Assembly (NCBI GenBank): GCA_030602845.1
Contig: JAUVYZ010000147.1
Span: 1 to 5,825 of the forward strand
Source of the DNA: Phycisphaerae bacterium
GTDB taxonomy: Bacteria; Planctomycetota; Phycisphaerae; Sedimentisphaerales; Anaerobacaceae
Direction: 5' to 3'
Length of the DNA: 5,825 bases
Shown: positions 1 through 5,760 of the stretch, piece by piece
How the letters are laid out: every line of letters starts with the position of its first letter
How positions within the stretch are numbered: the stretch's first letter is position 1
Notes under the pieces: generated by a model
Database searches by the model: none
What the model was told of the DNA's origin: nothing
The model's input: only the letters and a program-made list of their open reading frames with translations
Made by a program: the position numbers and the translations under genes

Positions 1-197
1 GCAATCCTGTAGATATAGGCACCTGCTTTTGGGCCGTTGAGCTTCTCGATATGCCGCCACATCCCCAACAGCGAATACTGCATCGCCTCGGTAAAAAGCT
101 CCCGGTCGCCCGTCAGCTTCCAGAGAACCGATGCCAAAAAGTCGATATAGTCAGCTTTTACCTGTCTAAAGAGTTCAGCTCGCTTTGAATACTTCAT
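1..197 (-). CDS. ECF-like RNA polymerase sigma factor, N-terminal fragment (cut by window edge)
   Basis: The first 65 codons of a minus-strand gene are visible; the rest lies beyond the left edge. The translation has the look of sigma-70 region 2 of extracytoplasmic-function sigma factors. A helix ending in LWKLTGDREL (residues 25-34) is followed by a Q40 helix, then GMWRHIEKL (45-53) and AYIYRIA, matching the usual pattern of 'LTGD..LAEDLVQE.FL..W..' and '...WL.RIA'. Such proteins bind core RNA polymerase through region 2 and direct it to a small regulon. The start is ATG at 197-195, fixed by an in-frame TAG immediately upstream. No strong Shine-Dalgarno sequence is seen. The acidic residue often found after the conserved Gln is replaced by Tyr41, so it is a divergent member. 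Region 4, and any fused sensor or anti-sigma partner, cannot be seen. The family call is by pattern only. Confidence 0.62.
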   Translation of the reverse strand, partial: MKYSKRAELFRQVKADYIDFLASVLWKLTGDRELFTEAMQYSLLGMWRHIEKLNGPKAGAYIYRI

Positions 198-251
198 CTA
201 TTAGGCCCCGAGCTTCCGTAAAACCTGAAAATGTTCAGTTTCCACATAATA

Positions 252-280
252 ATAACAGCCGAAAGTGCATTCTGTGTAAA
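252..280 (-). promoter_or_regulatory. Candidate promoter of the sigma-factor gene
   Basis: On the minus strand, TTTACA (280-275) and TGTTAT (257-252) are separated by exactly 17 bp. They match 5 of 6 and 4 of 6 bases of the housekeeping consensus and would start transcription about 50 bp upstream of the ATG at 197. The surrounding 173-bp gap (198-370) contains no gene. It also holds a short inverted repeat, CTGAA/TTCAG with a 4-base loop (225-238), inside the predicted leader. Chance matches of this quality are common in AT-rich DNA. Confidence 0.28.
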
Positions 281-370
281 ACTTTTTTTTGAAAAGATAA
301 AACCGCGCACACTTTTCCTGGAATTCCATCGAAATGCTTTTTCAACAGTTTATCTGCGGCTATTTACCGG

Positions 371-1552
371 CTAATTCCGCACCGGCTGCCTTCGGATTTT
401 CAGCATAATGAAAAATCCAAAAGCGCCCGAGAACAAATAACCCAGAGGCACAAACTTCAAGATGACACCAGGACCAAAAGATTGTGCCACGGGCAGCAAG
501 GCCAGAAAAAAAATATTGGCCAATGCCCACGTTCCCCCTGCCATAAAGCCCATTCGCCGTCCGAGGGTCGGCCCGGTAGCGGCTCTGGCCAGGGTTATCA
601 TCAATACGTAAGCTGAGATTGCGCAAAAGCCAGCACCGAACAGTATCCATATAGCCATTCTGTTATATATCAATATCAGGTATGCCACTAAGAAAGGAAT
701 CGCAAGAAAAAGTGCGACAATTGAACACGGCAGTGCCCCTTTCTTGCGAGCGATGCCCCCACATACAAGTGAGCCTGCCGCCCCTCCCAAACCAAACATC
801 GTTACCGAGAACCCCCCGAAAGTAAGCCCAAAACCAAGCTCATTGAGTACCGTCGGCAGCAGTGATGCAAGAACGAGCGTAGAAATAGCTGCGGGCATAG
901 CCATAGCTATTATAAGCCAGAAAGACAACCGGTTCTCAGCCGTTCCCGACACATTTTCGCTGCGCACTTTCGGCTCAACCGCCATACGGATTCTCAAGAA
1001 TATGACCATCAAAATACCGACAGCGGGACAAAGAATTAGAGGATACAAACCCTGCAGGCCAAATCGGGACACAAGAATAGTCGAGACCGCTCCGCCACTC
1101 GCGTATCCCAGAAAGCCGCCGGCCATAAAGACGCCTGTGCTGACCGGCGGCGGAATCCGCTTAAGCCGGTGAACAGCCCGCAGCGCTTCCGGATGCACTA
1201 TCGCTATTCCACAGCCGCTGACCGTAGCTAAGGAAAGCATTGCGGCAAAGGCACCGCCTGACCTCGGCAGCACACCCAGCAGACATATACTCGCCGCCAA
1301 AATCAACCCAAGATGCAAAAACAACGGACCGCGCTTCGCAGCACGCATATGGCCGGTCAGTGCCTGAATACCATTGCTCGTCATATGCAGCACAACCAAA
1401 AGAATACCGCCGAGAGACAGGCTTAATGCAAATTCGGCCCTGATTGCCGGCAAAATGGCGGGCAGCATACCGGCGAACATATCAATCAGGAAATGCACCC
1501 CCGCAAGCACCAGCAACTGCATCCATCGAAATGTGGCAACTCTTTTATTCAA
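371..1552 (-). CDS. Major facilitator superfamily transporter, fosmidomycin-resistance (Fsr)-like
   Basis: A 393-residue, very hydrophobic protein consistent with a 12-helix MFS permease of the inner membrane, presumably a proton-driven exporter. The N-terminal HFLIDMFAGMLPAILP (20-35), the HPEA motif after helix 4 (120-123), a charged central loop (about 187-210) and the GRRMGFMAGG segment (331-340) resemble the Fsr subgroup. The usual MFS loop motifs are weak: the loop between helices 2 and 3 reads TGHMRAAKRG (66-75) without the usual Asp, and the equivalent second-half loop is GGIARKKG (265-272). The start is probably TTG at 1552-1550, because an in-frame TGA lies only two codons upstream; ATG at codon 11 (1522-1520) is the alternative. 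Neither has a clear Shine-Dalgarno sequence, although AGG lies about 12 bases before the TTG. It follows the TPR gene by 63 bp and could be in the same operon. No hairpin with a U-tract is seen after the TAG stop. The substrate cannot be told from sequence; Fsr relatives include fosmidomycin exporters and many uncharacterised permeases. Confidence 0.82.
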   Translation of the reverse strand: MNKRVATFRWMQLLVLAGVHFLIDMFAGMLPAILPAIRAEFALSLSLGGILLVVLHMTSNGIQALTGHMRAAKRGPLFLHLGLILAASICLLGVLPRSGGAFAAMLSLATVSGCGIAIVHPEALRAVHRLKRIPPPVSTGVFMAGGFLGYASGGAVSTILVSRFGLQGLYPLILCPAVGILMVIFLRIRMAVEPKVRSENVSGTAENRLSFWLIIAMAMPAAISTLVLASLLPTVLNELGFGLTFGGFSVTMFGLGGAAGSLVCGGIARKKGALPCSIVALFLAIPFLVAYLILIYNRMAIWILFGAGFCAISAYVLMITLARAATGPTLGRRMGFMAGGTWALANIFFLALLPVAQSFGPGVILKFVPLGYLFSGAFGFFIMLKIRRQPVRN

Positions 1553-1580
1553 GTGTCAACCAACCTGCATCTGCTTAGGC

Positions 1581-1605
1581 TGACCGATTTTGTGAAAATT
1601 GGTCA
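1581..1605. repeat. Inverted repeat between TPR gene and MFS gene
   Basis: Arms TGACCGATTTT and AAAATTGGTCA flank a 3-base GTG loop. All 11 positions pair when read on the plus strand, counting one G-T wobble. On the minus strand, which is the transcribed one here, the same position is an A-C mismatch. The repeat begins 10 bases after the TPR gene's TAA stop and ends about 28 bases before the MFS start. No U-run follows on the minus strand, so it is not a textbook intrinsic terminator. It could be an operator for the MFS gene, an mRNA-stabilising hairpin, or a weak terminator. Confidence 0.45.
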
Positions 1606-1615
1606 ATCCAAGCTA

Positions 1616-3601
1616 TTAGCGATTTTTCTGCTTTGATAACGCAGCCTTCAAGAGCTCCTGAGCTTTGGTATACTCAGGATTGATTTGCAGGGCCTGGCGA
1701 TATTCCTTTATCGCCTCGGTGATTTTGCCTTGCCGCTCCAAAAGAATACCGACATTGCACTGCATTTCCACATCGTCCGGCCGCTTTTTTAACACAATCC
1801 GAAACTCCTCTATGGCTTCATCGATTTTGTCAACATTAGCCAGTGCCAAGCCCGATCGGCCGTGGGTAATTACGTTGCCAGGCTCAAGTTGAAGTGCCTT
1901 TTTATAATACTCAATAGCTTCGTCACTCTTGTCTTTTTTAGCCAACTCAAATCCCAGATTGCTCAGTGCATCTACATCATCCGGCTTAAACCTCAGCGCA
2001 TCACGATATTCGGCAATGGCCTCATCGGTTTTTCCCTGCCTGGCCAACACTACCGCCAGATTATAGTGTGCTTCCGAAAAGTTTGGCTTGAGGTTTAATG
2101 CCTTTTTGTAATGCTCAATTGCTTCATCGGTTTGGCCAATCCTACTAAGCGCATTGCCCAGATTATTATGAACCTCAGCAGAATCCGGTTCTAATTCCAG
2201 TGATTTATTAAAATACGCGACGGCTTCAGCCGGCCTGCCCGAATCTTTCAATGCCGTTGCAAGATTGCTGTATGGCCGGGCCTTCCGCGGCGATTTAGCT
2301 ACACAGTCCTGCCATAACGTGACAGCATCGCCGTAAATTTTATTTCGTTCGTATGTCCAGATGCACAAAAAAAGTACCGCTACACAAAGTCCTGTGACCC
2401 TAACCCAATCTTGTTTTATATAGCGCCAGACCAATGTAACAATCGCCAAAGACACGAATACAGATGGTAGATAAAGTCTGTGTTCAAATACAAGTTCCAG
2501 CCCGATTATCGACGACTCAATCACCAAATTGCCCATGAACCACAGGATGCAAAAGGAAAGCAGCCTTTCTTTTTTAGCTAACCAAACAGCCAACGCTATC
2601 AGCCCTAAAATAAGCGCTAAGCAAAGCAAAGTTGTCGGCGGGTTAATTAACGAATGCGATATTGCAAAATCGTGGTCGAGGTTGAGCCTGGCTGGATGGG
2701 GACAGAACAAAAGACTGATATAGAAAATCACTATACGAAACTGGGTCAGCAGTCTTTCGGCCATTGTAAAGTGACGCCGGGCATAAGACCGAGTCAGTTT
2801 CTCAAATGGACTTGGGCCTAAATAAACCAGGCTGACAAGAACGAAAATAAAAACTATTGCCACAAAATACGGCAGCCGCCGTCTCAGCCAGGTTCGGCTC
2901 AAATCCTGAAAGAAGAACCATTCATAAAGAAAGATAAACAGTGGCAGTGTCGCGGCTATTTGCTTACTGGCTAATGCCAGCAGGCCGGCAATAACGCAGC
3001 CGATGTACCAAACCCAGCTTCTTTTTGCATCCTGACCGGCCAATCGACCCTTAACGTAAAGAACAAGCGACAAGACACAGAACATAGCCGCCAGACTGTT
3101 CATTCTTTGGACGATGTAAGTAACCGATTGGGTTTGCAAGGGATGTGCGAGCCAAAGCAGAGCAGTAAAAAATGCAATCGTGCCAGCGTGCTGGTATTTG
3201 CTGCGCAAAGATGGAGTGAGCAAGGTGTTTTTTACCAAAAGCCAGACGAAGATGGCTGTGAGGATGTGGATGAAGATGTTGGTTAAATGGTAGCCGGCCA
3301 CATCATATTGATGAAAATAATAATTGAGGGCAAAGCTGATGTTGGCTACCGGACGGTGTTTGGCGCGACTTTTAACCCCAGCTGCGATAATACCTTCGGG
3401 GTCCAGCTCAGTTAAACGAATGTGAGGATTGTCGGGAATATGCAAACGGTCGTCAAAAACAAACGGTGTGCCGAATGTATTCGAATAAATCAAAAAAGCT
3501 AATCCGGCAAAAAGTATCGGGGCCGCTGAAAAGAAAACAAATCGTCTTGCAAAAAGGCGCTTTTTAATTCCGTCATTCTCACAGCCGCTATTTTTTCCCA
3601 A
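1616..3601 (-). CDS. TMTC-like GT-C family membrane glycosyltransferase with six C-terminal TPRs
   Basis: A 661-residue protein in two parts. Residues 1-418 form a multi-spanning membrane region with about a dozen hydrophobic stretches (for example 22-39, 108-124, 198-230, 245-262, 324-342, 346-366, 402-416). Its first outer loop holds the Asp pair of FVFDD (47-51), typical of GT-C glycosyltransferases that use lipid-linked sugar donors. Other family marks are RPVANISFALNYYF (83-96), GYHLTNIFIHIL (103-114), QSVTYIVQRMNSLAAMF (158-174) and EHRLYLPS (373-380), recalling the TMTC/DUF1736 type. Residues 441-644 are six tandem 34-residue TPRs, placed to bind a protein partner or acceptor. Known eukaryotic TMTC proteins are O-mannosyltransferases; the bacterial function, donor and acceptor are inferred. 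The start is TTG at 3601-3599: GAGG lies 8 bases upstream, no Met codon is available until residue 167, and the purC stop lies in frame 21 bases upstream. That close spacing suggests translation and transcription linked to purC. Confidence 0.85.
   Translation of the reverse strand: MGKNSGCENDGIKKRLFARRFVFFSAAPILFAGLAFLIYSNTFGTPFVFDDRLHIPDNPHIRLTELDPEGIIAAGVKSRAKHRPVANISFALNYYFHQYDVAGYHLTNIFIHILTAIFVWLLVKNTLLTPSLRSKYQHAGTIAFFTALLWLAHPLQTQSVTYIVQRMNSLAAMFCVLSLVLYVKGRLAGQDAKRSWVWYIGCVIAGLLALASKQIAATLPLFIFLYEWFFFQDLSRTWLRRRLPYFVAIVFIFVLVSLVYLGPSPFEKLTRSYARRHFTMAERLLTQFRIVIFYISLLFCPHPARLNLDHDFAISHSLINPPTTLLCLALILGLIALAVWLAKKERLLSFCILWFMGNLVIESSIIGLELVFEHRLYLPSVFVSLAIVTLVWRYIKQDWVRVTGLCVAVLFLCIWTYERNKIYGDAVTLWQDCVAKSPRKARPYSNLATALKDSGRPAEAVAYFNKSLELEPDSAEVHNNLGNALSRIGQTDEAIEHYKKALNLKPNFSEAHYNLAVVLARQGKTDEAIAEYRDALRFKPDDVDALSNLGFELAKKDKSDEAIEYYKKALQLEPGNVITHGRSGLALANVDKIDEAIEEFRIVLKKRPDDVEMQCNVGILLERQGKITEAIKEYRQALQINPEYTKAQELLKAALSKQKNR
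1670..2281 (-). repeat. Six 102-bp units encoding tandem TPR motifs
   Basis: Residues 441-644 of the glycosyltransferase-like gene divide into six 34-codon units with no insertions: 2281-2180, 2179-2078, 2077-1976, 1975-1874, 1873-1772 and 1771-1670. Most units show the TPR pattern, for example NLG near position 7, then DEAIEHYKKAL and a closing KP or EP. Unit 5 (HGRSGLALANVDKIDEAIEEF and following residues) is the most degenerate in its first helix. The units differ at the nucleotide level, so this is an old protein repeat rather than a recent DNA duplication. Confidence 0.9.
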
Positions 3602-3609
3602 ATCCCTGC

Positions 3610-3613
3610 CCTC
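3610..3613 (-). promoter_or_regulatory. Ribosome binding site that supports the TTG start of the TPR gene
   Basis: On the minus strand GAGG sits 8 bases before the TTG at 3601, inside the 21-base gap after purC. No ATG or GTG in frame lies between the purC stop and this TTG, so the site effectively decides the start. A second purine run, AGGGA, lies too close to the TTG to serve it. Confidence 0.6.
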
Positions 3614-3622
3614 ACTTAGGAC

Positions 3623-4513
3623 TTATGCTTCGAACTTTTTGCCGGTCAGTCGCTCATAGCCCTCGATGTATTTTGCGCTGGTCTTGTGCCTGATATCTTC
3701 GGGCAGCTCCACACCCGGCCCCGATTTGTCGAAATTTATACTCTCCAGAAAATTGCGAACAAACTGCTTATCAAAACTCTCCTGGTCCCTGCCCGCCTCG
3801 TATTTATCGGCAGGCCAGAACCGTGAAGAGTCCGGCGTCAAAACCTCATCAATCAAAATAATCCTGCCATCAACAAGGCCCCACTCAAATTTCGTATCAG
3901 CTAAAATTATTCCTTTACTCTCGGCATAAACACCTGCCTTCTTGAAAATCTCCATACTCTTGTCACGCACATACGCCGCTGCTTGCTTTCCGATAACACC
4001 CACACACCGCTGGAAACTGATATTCTCATCGTGTGTCCCCCTCTCGGCCTTGGTTGCCGGCGTAAATATTAATTCCGGCAGCTTTTCACACTGCCTCAAC
4101 CCGGCCGGCAGCTTCTGCCCGCAGACCGTACCGCTTTGCTTATATTCCTTCCAGCCGGAGCCGGCCAGATAGCCACGCACCACACACTCAACCGGCAAAA
4201 CATCCACCTTTTTAACCAGCATGCTCCGCCCGGCCAACTGCTCGGCGCAATCGCAAAACGGCCCAGGAAAACCGCTTATGTCGGCACTAATTAAATGATG
4301 CTCAACCTCCGCACCCAAAAAATCGAACCAGAAAAGCGAAATCTGCGTCAGAACAATCCCCTTATAAGGTATGCCGTTGGCCATAACCACGTCGAAGGCA
4401 CTTATCCTGTCGGTCGCAACTATCAGCAGCTTATCGCCAAAATCGTATATGTCGCGAACCTTACCTCGCTTCGGCTTCTTCCCACCTATGTTTGTCTGCA
4501 AAACCGTCTCCAT
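3623..4513 (-). CDS. purC: Phosphoribosylaminoimidazole-succinocarboxamide synthase (SAICAR synthetase)
   Basis: A cytoplasmic enzyme of de novo purine synthesis that joins CAIR and aspartate with ATP to give SAICAR (EC 6.3.2.6). At 296 residues it fits the longer, ADE1-like form of the family rather than the roughly 240-residue short form. The family motifs are all present in order: GKVRDIY (17-23), DRISAFD (35-41), VLPVECVVRGYLAGSGWKEY (105-124), FTPATKAERGTHDENIS (150-166), ILADTKFEWG (203-212), DEVLTPDSSRFWP (222-234) and SFDKQFVRNFLE (246-257). It looks intact and functional. ATG at 4513 is preceded by a strong Shine-Dalgarno sequence. No other purine gene is adjacent. The next gene starts 21 bases after its TAA stop, so an essential biosynthetic gene probably leads a transcript into an unrelated membrane protein. 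Confidence 0.97.
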   Translation of the reverse strand: METVLQTNIGGKKPKRGKVRDIYDFGDKLLIVATDRISAFDVVMANGIPYKGIVLTQISLFWFDFLGAEVEHHLISADISGFPGPFCDCAEQLAGRSMLVKKVDVLPVECVVRGYLAGSGWKEYKQSGTVCGQKLPAGLRQCEKLPELIFTPATKAERGTHDENISFQRCVGVIGKQAAAYVRDKSMEIFKKAGVYAESKGIILADTKFEWGLVDGRIILIDEVLTPDSSRFWPADKYEAGRDQESFDKQFVRNFLESINFDKSGPGVELPEDIRHKTSAKYIEGYERLTGKKFEA

Positions 4514-4519
4514 AATAAT

Positions 4520-4528
4520 CCCTTCCTT
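4520..4528 (-). promoter_or_regulatory. Ribosome binding site of purC
   Basis: On the minus strand AAGGAAGGG ends 6 bases before the purC ATG at 4513. It is the strongest Shine-Dalgarno match on the minus strand and confirms the start. Confidence 0.75.
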
Positions 4529-4754
4529 TATGTCTTTCCGCTCCTTTTTGTCATTTTGTTTTCCGTCAATGCGCTGCCGAACGAGACATTCGATTTTTAA
4601 TTTTTCTCTACAGCTAAATGCTATTCACCAGCTAATTTTAGCCGAAATTCCACCAATTGCACACATTTTTCCCATTTTCCGCGACTTCTCTGAATTTGCC
4701 TGGAATCTCACCAAACCAGAAAATTTTTTGTTTTTCCAAATTTTTGCTGGATTT

Positions 4755-4776
4755 ATTACGGGCATATGCCCATAAT
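4755..4776. promoter_or_regulatory. Palindromic operator-like site upstream of the DUF89-DUF5320 operon
   Basis: The core GGGCATATGCCC (4760-4771) is a perfect 12-bp palindrome. After one mismatched pair (C4759/A4772) it extends by four more complementary bases on each side, ATTA (4755-4758) and TAAT (4773-4776), so 20 of 22 positions are symmetric. It is GC-rich in an AT-rich spacer and has no loop, which suits a dimeric helix-turn-helix regulator better than an RNA hairpin. It overlaps a possible -10 (CATAAT, 4771-4776), so a bound protein would probably repress the plus-strand operon. It lies 86 bases before the DUF89 start. The regulator is not in the window. HTH proteins of the DUF134/UPF0251 type, often found near DUF5320 genes, are a candidate by inference only. 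Confidence 0.6.
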
Positions 4777-4862
4777 AGACGTAGAAGACATAAATAACAG
4801 CCACGGATTAACAGCAAAGTGGGACGACTGAATTAAACAAAAATAAGGATGTCTGATTACTT

Positions 4863-5756
4863 ATGAGAACTTATTTCGATTGTATCCCGTGTTTTGTCCG
4901 TCAGGCGCTTGATTCGGCAAGGTTGGTAACGGACGACGAGCATATTCACGAACAGGTTATGCGTGGGGTCCTCGGTTTGGCTTGCAAAATGGATTTATAC
5001 GAGAGCCCACCGGCTATGGCCCAAAAAATACATCGCTTGATTCGTAAATTAACAGGTGTTGAGGACCCATACCTGCAAACAAAAAGCCGCTTTAACCAGT
5101 TGGCTCTGAAGATGTATCCCGAATTACAAGAGCAAGTTCAAGCTTCTACCGACCCTTTCGAGACAGCGGTTCGGTTAGCGATTGCAGGCAATATTATTGA
5201 TTTAGGTGTCAAAACCGGATTAGCAGAATCCCAGGTTGAAGAAACTATTGCTCAGTCTCTGACAGGGCCGCTGGATATGGAGGCATTGAAAGAGTTCAGG
5301 AACGCAACAGCCCAAGCGAAAGATATTCTTTACATCGGTGATAATGCCGGCGAAATTGCTTTTGACCGGCTGTTAATTGAGCAACTGCCCTGCGAAAACA
5401 TAACTTTTGTTGTCAAGGCCGGCCCCATTATAAATGATGCGACTATGAAAGACGCCGAGATAGTTGGCTTAACCGATATAGTTACGGTTATCGACAATGG
5501 CTCGGATGCACCGGGCACAATTCTGGAGAGTTGCTCAGAGGCGTTTCGTCGCCGATTTGACGAGGCGGATTTGGTCATTGCCAAGGGACAGGGCAATTAT
5601 GAAACACTAAGTGACGTTGATAAAGATATATTCTTTATTTTGCGAGCCAAGTGTCCGGTCATCGCTCAACATCTGGGCTGCGAAATCGGCAGTTTAGTTT
5701 TGGTAAAGAACCAAGTTGGGATTTGTAATGAAGAAAAATTAGAGGAAAGGAGCTGA
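4863..5756 (+). CDS. DUF89 / ARMT1-like metal-dependent phosphatase family protein with N-terminal CxxC
   Basis: A 297-residue soluble protein of the DUF89 (ARMT1-like) family, in the short prokaryotic subgroup. It starts with the subgroup's cysteine pair in DCIPC (6-10), followed by a helical domain including AIAGNIIDLGV (106-116). The Rossmann-like catalytic part has GDNAGEIAFD (159-168), KAGPIINDAT (185-194), DNGSDAPGT (211-219) and AKGQGNYETL (240-249). Asp160 and Asn161 are the likely metal ligands, and the Lys/Gly segments probably bind phosphate. Studied relatives are metal-dependent phosphatases proposed to remove damaged sugar- or cofactor-phosphates; the substrate here is unknown. 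The first in-frame start after a TGA at 4854 is ATG 4863. AAGGA (4845-4849) lies 13 bases upstream, rather far, so initiation may be weak or coupled to a short upstream reading frame. The DUF5320 gene begins 4 bases after its stop, which indicates one operon and suggests a role connected with metal or cofactor handling. Confidence 0.88.
   Translation: MRTYFDCIPCFVRQALDSARLVTDDEHIHEQVMRGVLGLACKMDLYESPPAMAQKIHRLIRKLTGVEDPYLQTKSRFNQLALKMYPELQEQVQASTDPFETAVRLAIAGNIIDLGVKTGLAESQVEETIAQSLTGPLDMEALKEFRNATAQAKDILYIGDNAGEIAFDRLLIEQLPCENITFVVKAGPIINDATMKDAEIVGLTDIVTVIDNGSDAPGTILESCSEAFRRRFDEADLVIAKGQGNYETLSDVDKDIFFILRAKCPVIAQHLGCEIGSLVLVKNQVGICNEEKLEERS
5748..5752 (+). promoter_or_regulatory. Ribosome binding site of the DUF5320-type gene
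   Basis: AGGAG, preceded by more purines, lies 8 bases before the ATG at 5761 and overlaps the last codons of the DUF89 gene. It is a strong site, better than that of the upstream gene, so the second protein may be made in larger amounts. Confidence 0.75.
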
Positions 5757-5760
5757 TATT

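Larger units (their letters stand above)
4514..4862. other. Divergent AT-rich intergenic region between purC and the DUF89 gene
   Basis: The 349 bases contain no supportable gene. Between about 4528 and 4745 the plus strand is pyrimidine-rich, with many T-runs; the minus-strand purC leader is correspondingly purine-rich. Promoters for both directions must lie here, but none stands out. On the minus strand TAAAAT (4640-4635) is a possible -10 for purC, lying in a small inverted repeat GCTAA/TTAGC (4631-4642), with no convincing -35. On the plus strand CATAAT (4771-4776) is a possible -10 for the DUF89 gene and overlaps the right end of the palindrome listed separately. No known riboswitch fold was recognised by eye. 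Confidence 0.6.

Noticed and set aside
225..238. Short inverted repeat CTGAA/TTCAG upstream of the sigma gene
   Set aside because: Five-base arms with a 4-base loop are expected by chance in AT-rich DNA; it is not strong enough to call an operator or structured leader.
281..299. T-run followed by GAAAAGATAA in the gap before the sigma gene, considered as a terminator
   Set aside because: The T-run lacks a preceding GC-rich hairpin on the plus strand, and on the minus strand it is an A-run, so it cannot terminate the MFS transcript.
360..650. Minus-strand open frame of 96 codons in another frame at the end of the MFS gene
   Set aside because: The overlapping MFS frame shows clear transmembrane and family features through its stop codon, so this is a frame shadow rather than a frameshifted gene end.
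744..1172. Plus-strand open frame of 142 codons
   Set aside because: It lies entirely antisense to the MFS gene, is rich in Pro, Ser and Arg as expected from antisense reading of hydrophobic codons, and has no recognisable domain.
1670..2281. Regular 102-bp periodicity considered as a DNA-level tandem or CRISPR-like repeat
   Set aside because: The units are fully explained by 34-residue TPR codons, differ widely in nucleotide sequence and have no repeat-spacer pattern.
4371..4775. Plus-strand open frame of 134 codons starting inside purC and running into the intergenic region
   Set aside because: Its first part is antisense to the well-conserved purC, its composition (Phe, Pro, Ser, Ile runs) reflects AT-rich spacer and antisense codons, and it resembles no known protein.
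5330..5596. Minus-strand open frame of 88 codons
   Set aside because: Antisense to the catalytic core of the DUF89 gene, with low-complexity Ser/Ala composition and no start signals.
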